From assembly GCF_029537735.1 (NCBI RefSeq), contig NZ_JARPUQ010000002.1, forward strand, positions 611,536-675,535: a stretch of 64,000 nt of DNA, given 5' to 3'. The notes beneath the pieces are model-generated. The model was given only the letters and a program-made list of their open reading frames with translations, searched no databases and was not told the DNA's origin. The position numbers and the translations under genes were made by a program. Shown here one piece after another: positions 1-9,608 of the stretch; within the stretch, counting starts at the first letter, position 1; every line of letters begins with the position of its first letter. The stretch comes from Robiginitalea aestuariiviva. Its GTDB lineage: Bacteria; Bacteroidota; Bacteroidia; Flavobacteriales; Flavobacteriaceae.

Positions 1-43
1 TTTTCAAGGGGTATCGGTTAGGTGGTTATCCGGGGGAACGCCT

Positions 44-71
44 GCGCCCCCCTGAAAGCCTCAGGGGGCGC
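44..71. terminator. GC-rich stem-loop downstream of the dehydrogenase gene
   Basis: A 12-base arm (44-55) pairs with an 11-base arm (61-71) around a 5-base loop, with one bulge. It lies after the stop codon of the leftward gene at 142. Neither side carries a clear T-run, so it could be a weak terminator or an mRNA 3-prime end protector. Nothing else is recognisable in bases 1-141. Confidence 0.3.
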
Positions 72-141
72 TAAAAGGTCTCAATTCCCTCAAGATAGTA
101 AAAATACCGTACCCTTTCTCCTAATCCATTGAAATACAGGA

Positions 142-3100
142 TCAGGGATTGCCTTTCAGGCTCCCCAAATACTCCATAAGGTCGCGCAATTCCCGCCGGC
201 TGATGACCCGGCCCATGGGCGGCATGGCCGAGGGCTGGTTGGTCCGTTTGGCCACGCGGGATACCGGGATGCGCAGGGGTTCGGCCTCCTCGCCCTGCAG
301 TACCAGGGTCTGGGGGTCTTCCTCCAGCAGCAACCCGCTGATTTGCTGCCCGTCGGTCAGGGTCAGGCTTACGGATCCGTAGCCCGGGGCTATTCGCGCG
401 TTGGGATTGATCAGGGATTCCAGGATTTCTTCCCTGCTAAGGACGCTGGCAATGGAATCCAGGGCCGGGCCTACCTGCCCGCCGGCGCCATTAACGGCAT
501 GGCAGCGCACACACTGGGCGGCCGGGTTGCTGGTAAAGACGGATTGCCCGGCCCACCAGCTGCCGCCGTAAAGGGTTTCCTGGAAAGAATCCACGGAGTA
601 TCCGCTGTTTTTTAGGGTTTCCAGGCCGGCCATCAGAGCGGGAGACCCGGTGGCTTCCACCGCTTCGATCAGGTCCAGGATAGCCCCGGGGGCTATACGG
701 TCCTTTGTGGCATCTTCCAGCAGGCTGCCCAGCACCGGTTCGCTTTTTTCCAGGGGCATTTCCGCCAGGGTAGCCAGCATGGCCTGTTGTTCGCCTACGG
801 AACCTTCTTTAAAAATAGGTGTTACGATCCCCGGCAGGGCATCGGCAGGCAGGTCCAGTACTGGCAACAGGCTAATGGCCGTGGTGCGAACCCCGTTGTA
901 GGGGTCTGCAAGCCCTTTGCGCAGGTAGTCTCCGATCCTCTCGTCCGGCAGGCTCCTCAGGGTTTGCAGCAGGGCGGCCCGGGTAGCTCCGTCCGAATGG
1001 CGGTCAAAGAGTTCCCGCAGGCGGGCATTGTGGCCGGTAATCCCCAGTTCCCGGATCACCTGTCCGGTTCCGGCCAGGATAGCCGGGTCGGTACTGGCCA
1101 GTAGGGAAGGAATCTGGTCGGAAACCTTGCCGGTAACCAGGGCGGCATCGCGCTCAGCAGGGCCGCGGTAGCGACCGGTAACCCGGTCCAGGACTGAGGG
1201 GTTGGCCCAGCTGCCCAGGGCCGCCAGGGCTTCGCCCCGTAGGACGGCTGGCACATCTTCCCGTTGGGCATAGGCCAGCAGGCGGTCCAGGTCTTCTTCT
1301 GTCCCGGTGCGCAGGGCGGCGTTAATGGCTCTTCGCATCAGGGGCTCGGAATCCAGGCCTTCACGGTCAAGCAGGGCCGCCAGGGCAGGCAGGGCCTCCG
1401 GGATGGACCAGTCGTCGTTGATGGCCCGCGCGGCTTCTGCCAGGATGTAGGGATCCGAATCCGAAAGGAAACGGGTGATCCCCGGGTGTTGCAACCGGCG
1501 CAGGACCAGTACCCCGGCCAGGCGGAGGCTGGGGTTCGGTGAAGTGGCCAGGGCCAGGATAGGGTCAACTTCCCCGATACGGGAAAGGGCCAGGACGGCG
1601 GCGTGCCGCAGGTATACGTCCTGGTCGTCGTTTGCAGCCAGGAGTTCAATCAGGGCTTCTACAGCTGGCGCATAGGCCAGGCGCCCCAGGGATTGGGCGG
1701 CGAAAAACTGGACTCTCGGGGGCTGGTTTTCCAGCAAGGGGAGCAGGGCTGCGCCGGCTTCGGCATAGCGCACATTCCCCAGTACCTTGGCGGCCTGGGC
1801 CGTAAGTTCGGGATCGTCGGATGAAAGCAGGGGCAGCAGGATTTCAGCCAATTCCGGCTTGGACTCGGCCAGTTGGCCGATACCCCAGATGGCGTGGATT
1901 TTCGCCAGCGGATGCGCACTGTTTTCAAGGACCTCCTTAAAGGTCTGGTAGCCACGGCGCCCGCGGCCGGCCAGTTCAAACTGGGCCATTTGCCGTACCC
2001 GCATGTCTGCATATTCCAGCAGCCCGGCCAGGGTTTCCCGATCCTGGTCCCCGTAATCCAGCTGGATCAGCCGGCGGGTTTCGGTCCGTTGAACGGCCAG
2101 GTCGTCTTCCTCCGGGGTTACGTCCAGTTTCCAGACGCGCCCGGCATTTTTGGTATTCCACCCGTTAATCCAGTCGGCCAGGTACAGGGCCCCGTCCGGG
2201 CCAAAGCGGATCCCGGTAGGCAGTACGCCGCTCAATACATCCGCTTCGGATTTCAAAGCAAAGCCGGCCCCCTGGGGTTGCAGGTCGAAGGCCCAGATAT
2301 GGGAGCGTGCAGGGTCGCCAATAAATTCCACCAGGAAGAACTTGTCCTGCCAGCGGCTGCCCAGGGCTGTGCCCGGGTTGTAGACCATGCCGGTGGGGCC
2401 GTTATGGTAATTCTGGATGGGCGGGATAATGTAGGCAGCCTGCCCTTCCCAGCGGGGGAGGTAGAGCTTTTCGTCCATCCACACCTTGTAGCTGTTGTTT
2501 TTGGGGTCGGTATACTTGCCGAACTGCCAGTTGGTCCGCCAGCCGGAATCCGAGCCCTCCACCAGGTACACCAGGCGTTCGCTTTCGCCCTGGTGGTCCC
2601 CGTCGTTGTCCGAGGTAATCAGGTTGCCATAGGCGTCAAAGACAAACTCGTGGGTATTGCGCAGCCCGCGGGCAAAAACCTCAAAATGGCTCCCGTCCGG
2701 GTTACAGCGTACAATCACCCCCTGGTTGGGGTAATGGTGCTTGCTGCCGTCCCGGGCCGTAATGCTGGCGCCAATATCGCCTATGCCCCAGTACAGTTTC
2801 CCGTCCGGGCCCATGATGGCCCCGGACATACCGTGGCCCCCAAAACCGATGTGCACCATAAAACCGGTGGCCAGGGATTCTTTGGTATCCAGTACTTCAT
2901 CTCCGTTGGTGTCTGTTAGGCGCCACATATCCGGGGCAATGCCCACGTAAATGGCATCGTCCTGTACCAGCAGGGCCCCGGCCACATCGGAGACCTCTTC
3001 GTGAAAATCGCTCAGGATGCGCGTGGCAACATCCGCCGTCCCGTTTCCGGATCGGTCTTCCAGGCGCCAGACCTCGTCTTCTTCCACCCGCAGGTCCCTC

Positions 3101-3576
3101 CAGTCGTGAATTGTATCCTGGTTCAGATCCTTGAGCCACTCGTTTTCCGCGCTTTTTTCCGGGGCAAAGGTTTCCTGTAGGAAGGCCCGGCGGTCCTCCA
3201 CCGATTGCAGGCCAATGGAAGCGGTCATCCAGTCGCGGTGCCCGCGGATATCGAATTCGGAGTTTTTCTGGCGGTTGGTCCGCGTCAGGTAAATACGCCC
3301 CCAGCGGTCAATGTCCATGGCCACCGGGTCAGGAGCCAGGGAATCCGAGGCCCAAAGGCTCAGCTGCATCCCGTCGATCACCCGGGCCGCCACCGAGGTG
3401 CGGGCTTCCTGCGCAAGGGGCTCGGCAATACTATCCGGCTGGGCGATCACCAGGGGGGTCTCCAGGGGTTTATCCGGGGTAAAATCGCATGCGGCAGACA
3501 GAAAGGCCAGGCCTATCAGGGCCAGCCATCCCATTTTGGAAATGGAGAGGTTGGAAAGCGGTATCAGGGTTTTCAT
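142..3576 (-). CDS. PVC-type heme-binding dehydrogenase lipoprotein with HEAT repeats
   Basis: This 1144-residue exported protein starts with a lipoprotein signal (lipobox LSAAC, Cys at about 30). It then shows a glucose/sorbosone-dehydrogenase-like beta-propeller (about 65-490), a long stretch of HEAT-like helical repeats (about 510-960) and a C-terminal cytochrome c module with CVRCH at 1022-1026 and a likely Met axial ligand in SAMPPMG near 1118. The architecture is that of the membrane-bound dehydrogenases first catalogued in Planctomycetes and common in marine Bacteroidota, which probably oxidise a sugar or sugar alcohol and pass electrons to the attached heme. The substrate is unknown. 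The ATG overlaps the stop of the upstream peptidase gene as ATGA, so the two are probably translated together. Confidence 0.85.
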   Translation of the reverse strand: MKTLIPLSNLSISKMGWLALIGLAFLSAACDFTPDKPLETPLVIAQPDSIAEPLAQEARTSVAARVIDGMQLSLWASDSLAPDPVAMDIDRWGRIYLTRTNRQKNSEFDIRGHRDWMTASIGLQSVEDRRAFLQETFAPEKSAENEWLKDLNQDTIHDWRDLRVEEDEVWRLEDRSGNGTADVATRILSDFHEEVSDVAGALLVQDDAIYVGIAPDMWRLTDTNGDEVLDTKESLATGFMVHIGFGGHGMSGAIMGPDGKLYWGIGDIGASITARDGSKHHYPNQGVIVRCNPDGSHFEVFARGLRNTHEFVFDAYGNLITSDNDGDHQGESERLVYLVEGSDSGWRTNWQFGKYTDPKNNSYKVWMDEKLYLPRWEGQAAYIIPPIQNYHNGPTGMVYNPGTALGSRWQDKFFLVEFIGDPARSHIWAFDLQPQGAGFALKSEADVLSGVLPTGIRFGPDGALYLADWINGWNTKNAGRVWKLDVTPEEDDLAVQRTETRRLIQLDYGDQDRETLAGLLEYADMRVRQMAQFELAGRGRRGYQTFKEVLENSAHPLAKIHAIWGIGQLAESKPELAEILLPLLSSDDPELTAQAAKVLGNVRYAEAGAALLPLLENQPPRVQFFAAQSLGRLAYAPAVEALIELLAANDDQDVYLRHAAVLALSRIGEVDPILALATSPNPSLRLAGVLVLRRLQHPGITRFLSDSDPYILAEAARAINDDWSIPEALPALAALLDREGLDSEPLMRRAINAALRTGTEEDLDRLLAYAQREDVPAVLRGEALAALGSWANPSVLDRVTGRYRGPAERDAALVTGKVSDQIPSLLASTDPAILAGTGQVIRELGITGHNARLRELFDRHSDGATRAALLQTLRSLPDERIGDYLRKGLADPYNGVRTTAISLLPVLDLPADALPGIVTPIFKEGSVGEQQAMLATLAEMPLEKSEPVLGSLLEDATKDRIAPGAILDLIEAVEATGSPALMAGLETLKNSGYSVDSFQETLYGGSWWAGQSVFTSNPAAQCVRCHAVNGAGGQVGPALDSIASVLSREEILESLINPNARIAPGYGSVSLTLTDGQQISGLLLEEDPQTLVLQGEEAEPLRIPVSRVAKRTNQPSAMPPMGRVISRRELRDLMEYLGSLKGNP

Positions 3577-5774
3577 TTGGGCGTATTGAGATCGTTTTGG
3601 AGTTGGGTCAGGTATTGGGCCATCCCATTTAGGGTAGTGGCCAGGTGCTGGATCTGGGACTGGGCTTCTCCCCAGTTGTGCTGTTCGATGGCTTCGCGTA
3701 CCCCGGGCAGGGTTTTTACCCCATACCCGGTGTAAAAGCCGGGGGCGTAGATCTGGTGCTTGTACCAGGGCCGCCGGGGCAAGCCTTCTGCACGCGTTAG
3801 CTGGTGTTCTGCGGCCATGAGTTTGCGGTTTACCGCCTCCCGCTGTTTTGGGGTCAGGGCATGGGCCCGTGCAAGGTCCAGGCCATCCACGGTGGTGTGG
3901 AGTTGGGCCAGGGCATTCTGCAGGGGCGAGAAGTCCAGGTAAGGGATGGCGGGTTTTGCTTCGGCCGCTGCCTGGGGCCGGGTAGGGTCTGCCGCCAGGT
4001 TATAGGCCTTCCGGGCTACCAGGGCATTGTGTTGGGTTACTTCCTTTCGAAGGGATTCGGCGGTTTCCATTACCTGCTCCAGGTAGGTTTCCAGGGTGTG
4101 CTGCCAGGGCTTGAAATCCAGGGGCAACACCTCCGCATTGGCCAACCGGAGCACCACGCGGCCTGCGGTTTGGGCCAAAGCCACCCCATAGGCAAATTCC
4201 GGGTCCTTAAACCGCTTGTAGTGGGTATAGGTATCGTAAATGGTATGGTATTCGCCCCCGGCATTTTCCCCTCCAAAGCCCAGGTTCAGGGCAGCGATGC
4301 CCGCATGCTGGATAAAGGGCGTATAGTCCGACCCGGAGCCCAGGGCAGAAAGGTTGAAGCCGGCTTTGCCCCCGCCCACCAGGATGCGGGCATCCCGGCG
4401 TTCCAGGATGCTCACCCCGGTCTGGGGGTCGGTTACCGCCCCGGCTACCTCGGCCACCAGGGTCTGCAGGCTGTGGGAGCCGCCGGCACCGAGGAAGCCT
4501 CGGCCATTGCCGTCGGTGTTGATATAGGCCACTGCCTTTTCCTGTAGTTCGGGCAGGTGGTCTTCGACCCATTCGGTAGACCCGATCAGGCCGGGTTCTT
4601 CCGCATCCCAGGCGCAATACACCAGGGTCCGTGCCGGGCGTTGCCCCTTTTGGGCCAGCATCCCCACAGCTTTGGCTTCGGCCATCAGGGCCACCATCCC
4701 GCTCACGGGGTCTGCCGCTCCGTGCACCCAGGCGTCGTGGTGGTTCCCCCGGATCACCCATTGGTCCGGGTACTGGGCACCTTTAAGGGTAGCAATGACG
4801 TTGTGGGCCGGCTGTAATTTCCAGTCAAATTCCAGTTTCAGGCGTACCCGGGCAGGCCCCGGCCCGATGTGGTAGGTCAGGGGCAGGGCGCCCTTCCAGC
4901 TTTCCGGTGCCACCGGCCCGCCAAGGGCCCGCAGCAGGGGTTCTGCATCTGCATAGGAAATGGGGAGTACCGGGATTTTGGTAATGGTGGGGGCCTCTTC
5001 GCGTTTCAGGCGTTTGGCCCTGGCAGTAGCGCCATAGCCCGGGGTGAGCACATCCCCCGGGTAGAGGGGCATGTCCATCACGGAGCCTCGCTGCACCCCG
5101 GTGGCATTCTTGAACGCTCCTTCGGGGTAAACATCCCCCCGGTAGTAACCATCGTCCTTGGGGTCGGAGTATATGATACAGCCGATGGCCCCTTTTTCTG
5201 CCGCCAGTTTGGGTTTGATCCCCCGCCAGGACCCATAGTACTTGGCGATCACGATTTTTCCTTTCACATCAATGCCCTGGCGTTCCAATTCTTCATAATC
5301 GCTGGGAATCCCGTAGTTCACAAAGACCAATTCGGCCTCCACATCCCCGTCGGTGGAAAAGGCGTTGTAGGAAGGCAGCAGGGCGTCTCCCTGCTGGGTG
5401 TAGGGGTCGCCTTCCACGGGCACGGCTTTCAGGGAAGCCGAAAAGGATTCCGGGGCAGTCATTTCCAGCAGGCGGACCCTGGGGTAGGGGAATAGTACCT
5501 GGTAGGTTTCGATGCGGGCGTCGTACCCCCAGGAGGCAAATTGCTGCTGCATCCAGCGGGCATTGGCCTCACCGTAAGGGGTGCCCACCCAGTGGGGTTC
5601 TGCCGCCATCCGCTGCATCCAGGACTCCAGGGAGTCGGCGGAGAGCAGGGCGTCAAAGGCTGCTTCGAGTTGGTGCTGGGCCTTGGACTGGTCCGGGGTA
5701 AACCCGGTAATCTGCTGGGCGGTAGCCCAGTAGGTGATCCCACACGCCACGGCCAGGAAAAGGAGCTTTTTCAT
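3573..5774 (-). CDS. M28 family metallopeptidase, glutamate carboxypeptidase II-like
   Basis: This is a 733-residue exported zinc peptidase with a Sec signal (residues 1-20), an inserted PA domain (about 120-280), the M28 catalytic domain and a C-terminal helical domain like the dimerisation domain of PSMA and transferrin receptor. The two-zinc site is complete by alignment with PSMA: H345 in GNHHDAW, D355, E392/E393 in DAEEPGLIGS, D421 in NTDGNG and H510 in EYH. It should remove C-terminal acidic or other residues from peptides in the periplasm. It is the first gene of a two-gene unit with the PVC-type dehydrogenase, overlapping it by 4 bases. Exact specificity cannot be read from the sequence. 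Confidence 0.9.
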   Translation of the reverse strand: MKKLLFLAVACGITYWATAQQITGFTPDQSKAQHQLEAAFDALLSADSLESWMQRMAAEPHWVGTPYGEANARWMQQQFASWGYDARIETYQVLFPYPRVRLLEMTAPESFSASLKAVPVEGDPYTQQGDALLPSYNAFSTDGDVEAELVFVNYGIPSDYEELERQGIDVKGKIVIAKYYGSWRGIKPKLAAEKGAIGCIIYSDPKDDGYYRGDVYPEGAFKNATGVQRGSVMDMPLYPGDVLTPGYGATARAKRLKREEAPTITKIPVLPISYADAEPLLRALGGPVAPESWKGALPLTYHIGPGPARVRLKLEFDWKLQPAHNVIATLKGAQYPDQWVIRGNHHDAWVHGAADPVSGMVALMAEAKAVGMLAQKGQRPARTLVYCAWDAEEPGLIGSTEWVEDHLPELQEKAVAYINTDGNGRGFLGAGGSHSLQTLVAEVAGAVTDPQTGVSILERRDARILVGGGKAGFNLSALGSGSDYTPFIQHAGIAALNLGFGGENAGGEYHTIYDTYTHYKRFKDPEFAYGVALAQTAGRVVLRLANAEVLPLDFKPWQHTLETYLEQVMETAESLRKEVTQHNALVARKAYNLAADPTRPQAAAEAKPAIPYLDFSPLQNALAQLHTTVDGLDLARAHALTPKQREAVNRKLMAAEHQLTRAEGLPRRPWYKHQIYAPGFYTGYGVKTLPGVREAIEQHNWGEAQSQIQHLATTLNGMAQYLTQLQNDLNTPK

Positions 5775-5826
5775 CGGAAGGGTTTGAAGAGGGAAGATAG
5801 CAATTTGAACCCAAAGCCAGCCCCTT

Positions 5827-5834
5827 CAAATGTA
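5827..5834 (-). promoter_or_regulatory. Bacteroidota -7 element upstream of the M28 peptidase
   Basis: The minus strand reads TACATTTG, a perfect TAnnTTTG match, about 50 bases before the ATG at 5774. No TTG lies at the usual 19-base spacing, so the -33 half is not supported. It sits in the 71-base gap after the M20 gene, where a promoter for the M28-dehydrogenase pair is expected. Confidence 0.4.
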
Positions 5835-5845
5835 AAAAATACACT

Positions 5846-7183
5846 TTAGTCCCAGCTCTGGTCCAGGAGTAGCAGGGTATGCAGCAATACATCGGCTCCG
5901 TGGGCCATATCTTCACGGGAGGTGTATTCTTCCGGGGAATGGCTGATGCCACCATTGCTGGGGACAAAGATCATCCCCACCGGGGCAATCAGGGCCATGT
6001 CCTGTGCATCGTGCCCGGCCCCGCTTTGCATGTTGCGGCGCGACAGCCCCAGGGCGTCCGCGGCCTCCTGAATGGTCTGCTGTATTCGCGGGTCGGTCAG
6101 GGCGGGTTTCCCGGTGGTGTCCAGGGCTTCAAAGGCAAAGGTGGTACCGCTGTCCTGGGTAATGGCGGAGGCCCGTTCCAGAATACGTTCGTACAGGGCG
6201 TCGATGACGGCATCGGACAGGTCCCGGATCTCCAGGCTCAGCACCACTTCTCCCGGGATAACATTGGGGGCCCCCGGGTAGGCAGCAATGCGCCCTACTG
6301 TGGCTACCTGTTTCCCGTCCATCCCCTTGGCTTCTTCATTTACCGCCTGTATAAAACGGGCTGCAGCCAGCAGGGCATCCTGCCGCAGCCCCATGGGGGT
6401 AGTGCCGGCATGGTTGGCCATCCCCTTCACGGTAACGTCCCACCAGCGCAAGCCTACAATACCTTCTACCACCCCTATGTCTTCTCCTTCCCGGTCCAGG
6501 ATGCCCCCCTGTTCAATGTGGAGCTCCAGAAAGGCGGCAAAACTCCCTTTGGGCCGGATGGCTTCCTGCAGGCGGGTGGTGTCGCCGCCCAGCCGCTGTA
6601 TGCCCTGCCCCATGGAATACCCGGTGCTGTTGACCACTTGCAGGGCCTCCGGCTTCAGGGCGCCGGCCATGGCGCGGCTGCCCATTACCCCGCCCTCCTC
6701 ATTGGAAAAGATGATAAACTCCAGGGGGTGGCGGGTTTGTACCTGGTTTTCCTGTAATACCCGGGCTACTTCTATGGCTGCCAGGCTGCCCACGCACCCG
6801 TCGTAGTTGCCGCCGTGGGGTACCATGTCAATATGGGACCCAAGCCCCAGGGGTTTCAGTCCGGCCACCGTGCCCGGGCGCGTGCCGATCAGGTTGCCGG
6901 CAGCGTCTGTGCGCACCTGCAACCCGGCCTGTTTCATGAGCCCCGCCACATAGGCGCGTCCCTGGATATCCCCGTCGCTGAAAGCCACCCGGTTCGGTTG
7001 CCCGCTGGCATCTTTGCCGTAGGTGGCCAGGGTTTCCAGGGTGCCTTGCAGCCTGTCCTGATTTACGCGCAGCGCCTCTTGGGCGTGGCCGGTAATCAGC
7101 CCACAGCAGAAAACGCCCATGAAGAGAGCCAGGATTGTGCGTGCGGGAAAATGGGAAAATGGGAATTGGGTGGTAGTGGACAT
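5846..7183 (-). CDS. Exported M20 family amidase/hydantoinase (AllC-like)
   Basis: The 445-residue product is a Zn-dependent hydrolase of the M20 group containing allantoate amidohydrolases, N-carbamoyl amino acid amidohydrolases and beta-ureidopropionase. Metal-site motifs are GSHIDMVPHGGNYDG, SNEEGG, ELHIEQG and a late HSPEEYT; the central lid domain lies around residues 210-330. The ATG at 7183 is preferred because it opens directly into a Sec signal ending in GHAQ. A longer frame beginning with TTG at 7243 has no conserved sequence and overlaps the preceding gene. Because it is exported, it probably acts on external ureido or amide compounds. It lies 56 bases after the DUF58 gene and may be read through from that operon. 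Confidence 0.85.
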   Translation of the reverse strand: MSTTTQFPFSHFPARTILALFMGVFCCGLITGHAQEALRVNQDRLQGTLETLATYGKDASGQPNRVAFSDGDIQGRAYVAGLMKQAGLQVRTDAAGNLIGTRPGTVAGLKPLGLGSHIDMVPHGGNYDGCVGSLAAIEVARVLQENQVQTRHPLEFIIFSNEEGGVMGSRAMAGALKPEALQVVNSTGYSMGQGIQRLGGDTTRLQEAIRPKGSFAAFLELHIEQGGILDREGEDIGVVEGIVGLRWWDVTVKGMANHAGTTPMGLRQDALLAAARFIQAVNEEAKGMDGKQVATVGRIAAYPGAPNVIPGEVVLSLEIRDLSDAVIDALYERILERASAITQDSGTTFAFEALDTTGKPALTDPRIQQTIQEAADALGLSRRNMQSGAGHDAQDMALIAPVGMIFVPSNGGISHSPEEYTSREDMAHGADVLLHTLLLLDQSWD

Positions 7184-7239
7184 GAGAAAAACGATTGGTA
7201 CCGGGCAAGGTACAAAACTCCCTGGGATTCTGCCGGGGT

Positions 7240-8574
7240 TCAAAGCATCCCTCTGGCCTTGATCTCCAGGTACTTGTTGAGCGTGGCCACCGTCAGGTCT
7301 TCCGGGCGGGTGAGAAGGGCCTGTATGCCGTGCCGGTTCAGTTCCCGGACAATACGTTTCTTCTCATACAGGAATTTGCGCGCTATGGTTTGCTGGTAAA
7401 CGCCGCGCACGTTTTCCGCCGACTGCTGACTAAAGGCCTCCAGTTCCGTGTTCTGGAAGAAGACCACCACCAGCAGGTGCTGGCGCTGCAGGGCTTGCAA
7501 ATAGGGCAGTTGGCGGCTTAGGGCGTCCAGGGTTTCAAAATTGGTAAAAAGCAACAGCAGGCTACGGTGGCTCAGCTGGCGCTTCACGTCCGTGTAAAGG
7601 CGGGCAAAATCGCTTTCGGCAAAGTCGGTATCGATGTGGTACAGGGTTTCCAGCAGGCGTTGCATCTGGGAGCTGCGGCGGTCTGCCGCCACCCGGTTTT
7701 CCACGCGCCGGTTAAAGGTCATCAGCCCGGCCTTGTCCTGTTTGCGGATGGCTACCCGGCTCAGTACCAGGGCGGCATTGATGGCGTAGTCCAGCAGGCT
7801 CATCCCTTCAAAGGGCATACGCATCACCCGGCCGGTATCGATAACCGCGTAAATGGGCTGGGATTTTTCGTCCTGGTACTGGTTCACCATTAACTGCCCG
7901 CGTTTGGCAGTGGCTTTCCAGTTCAGGTTGCGCACATCGTCTCCCGGAATATACTCCCGGATCTGTTCGAACTCCAGGGTATGCCCAATACGGCGGATGC
8001 GTTTGAGCCCCAGGTCGGTGAGGCGGTTCGAGATCGCCATCAGCTCGTATTTCCGCAGTTGGAGGAAGGAAGGGTATACCGCCACGGTTTGCCCTCCCGG
8101 CGTACTGAAGCGGCGTACCAGCAACCCCAGGGGCGAGCGCACCAGGACGTGCAAAGCGCCAAAAGTATACCGGCCCCGTTCTGTAGGCCGAAGCTCGTAT
8201 ACAGGGGAGTGAGCAGCTCCGGATCCCAGGCGGCCGCTACGGCTGAAATCCCGGATTTGCAGCCGTACGGGCAGCTCTTCGATCAGGGTATACCGCACCG
8301 GGAAGAGGTAGGTGTTGCGGAGGTAGAGCTGAACCGGGTTCAGGTCGCCATTGGAAAAGCGTTCGGGCAATTCCCGTTTGGCCTCTACCCGGCCCCGGGA
8401 CCCGTACAACAACAGGGCATCTGCACCTATGGCAACGCCAAGGGCCAGGGCAACTACCCGGGCCGGACCCATGAGCCCGGGCAGGAGGTAGGCCAGGATA
8501 AACAGGCCTGCCAGCCCAAAGAGGAGGGCAAAGAAGCGGGGGCTCAAAAACAGGTTGCGCAGGGTGGTTCGCAT
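7240..8574 (-). CDS. DUF58 domain protein of the MoxR island
   Basis: This 444-residue protein has two adjacent N-terminal membrane segments (about 13-55), a beta-rich linker and a C-terminal DUF58/vWA-like domain. The signature GDDVRNLNWKATAKRG and the following YAVIDTGR strand are typical. DUF58 proteins sit next to MoxR AAA ATPases in many phyla and are thought to act with them in assembling or activating other protein complexes, but this is not demonstrated for this family. It is the last gene of the leftward six-gene island, 11 bases after moxR. Confidence 0.88.
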   Translation of the reverse strand: MRTTLRNLFLSPRFFALLFGLAGLFILAYLLPGLMGPARVVALALGVAIGADALLLYGSRGRVEAKRELPERFSNGDLNPVQLYLRNTYLFPVRYTLIEELPVRLQIRDFSRSGRLGSGAAHSPVYELRPTERGRYTFGALHVLVRSPLGLLVRRFSTPGGQTVAVYPSFLQLRKYELMAISNRLTDLGLKRIRRIGHTLEFEQIREYIPGDDVRNLNWKATAKRGQLMVNQYQDEKSQPIYAVIDTGRVMRMPFEGMSLLDYAINAALVLSRVAIRKQDKAGLMTFNRRVENRVAADRRSSQMQRLLETLYHIDTDFAESDFARLYTDVKRQLSHRSLLLLFTNFETLDALSRQLPYLQALQRQHLLVVVFFQNTELEAFSQQSAENVRGVYQQTIARKFLYEKKRIVRELNRHGIQALLTRPEDLTVATLNKYLEIKARGML

Positions 8575-8585
8575 CGGCTTCGGGT

Positions 8586-9605
8586 TTATCGGGGTACTTG
8601 CAACCCGTCCAGGATCTGGCGGATCACTTCTGCCGGGGTAACCCCTTCCATTTCCCGTTCCGGGGTCAGGACAATACGGTGGCCCAGCACGTACGGGGCC
8701 ACGCGCTTGATGTCGTCCGGGGTCACAAAATCCCGTCCCCTCACCGCAGCCTGGGCCTTGGCGGTCAGCATGATGGCAATCGAAGCCCGGGGCGAGGCGC
8801 CCAGGTAGAGGCTCCCGTGTTCCCGGGTTTGCCCCACAATGTCCGCGATGTATTCCAGGAGCTGGTCTTTGATCACCAACTGGTGAATACTAGCCTGGTA
8901 TTCCCGGATTTGTGCCGCGGTGAGTACCGGGGGTACCGTAGCTGTTTCCTCCCGGCCCTGCAGCTGGTGTTTCCGCCTGAGGATCTCCACTTCTTCCTCC
9001 CGCCCCGGGTAGCCAATGTCGATTTTGAACAGAAAGCGGTCCAGTTGGGCCTCCGGCAGGCGGTAGGTGCCTTCCTGCTCAATGGGGTTCTGGGTGGCCA
9101 CCACCAGGAAAGGCGGGTCCAGGGGGTAGGTGACTCCGTCCATACTCACCTGCTTTTCGGCCATGGCCTCAAAGAGGGCTGCCTGGGTCTTGGCGGGCGC
9201 CCTGTTGATCTCGTCGATTAACACCACATTGGAGAACACCGGGCCTTTCTTGTATTCAAAATCCCCGGTTTTGGGGTTGAAAACGGAGGTGCCCAGGATG
9301 TCGCTGGGCATCAGGTCCGGGGTGAACTGTATGCGGCTGAAGCCCACGTCCAGGGTCCGTGCCAGGAGTTTGGCGGTAAGGGTCTTGGCAATGCCGGGCA
9401 CTCCTTCAATGAGGGCATGCCCCTCTGCCAGCATGGCGATGATAAGCATCTCCACCATGTCCTGCTGCCCGACCAGGACGCTGCCAAAGGCCTCCTTAAT
9501 GGCGGTAACGGCCTGGCGCAGGCGTTCCAGGTCTACGCGGTTGGTAAATTCCAGGGGGTTGCCCCCTTCCGGGGCGGGGTTCGGGTTTTCTTCAGTTGAA
9601 GCCAT
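8586..9605 (-). CDS. MoxR family AAA ATPase
   Basis: The 339-residue product carries Walker A GVPGIAKT (68-75, Lys 74), Walker B VVLIDE (127-132), the sensor segment ATQNPIEQEGTY and a C-terminal lid with SPRASI. It matches the full length of MoxR-type chaperone ATPases. These use ATP hydrolysis to remodel partners, usually those encoded beside them; here the candidates are the DUF58, DUF4350 and DUF4129 membrane proteins. It starts 3 bases after the DUF4350 stop codon, so it belongs to the same transcript. Confidence 0.95.
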   Translation of the reverse strand: MASTEENPNPAPEGGNPLEFTNRVDLERLRQAVTAIKEAFGSVLVGQQDMVEMLIIAMLAEGHALIEGVPGIAKTLTAKLLARTLDVGFSRIQFTPDLMPSDILGTSVFNPKTGDFEYKKGPVFSNVVLIDEINRAPAKTQAALFEAMAEKQVSMDGVTYPLDPPFLVVATQNPIEQEGTYRLPEAQLDRFLFKIDIGYPGREEEVEILRRKHQLQGREETATVPPVLTAAQIREYQASIHQLVIKDQLLEYIADIVGQTREHGSLYLGASPRASIAIMLTAKAQAAVRGRDFVTPDDIKRVAPYVLGHRIVLTPEREMEGVTPAEVIRQILDGLQVPR

Positions 9606-9608
9606 GTG

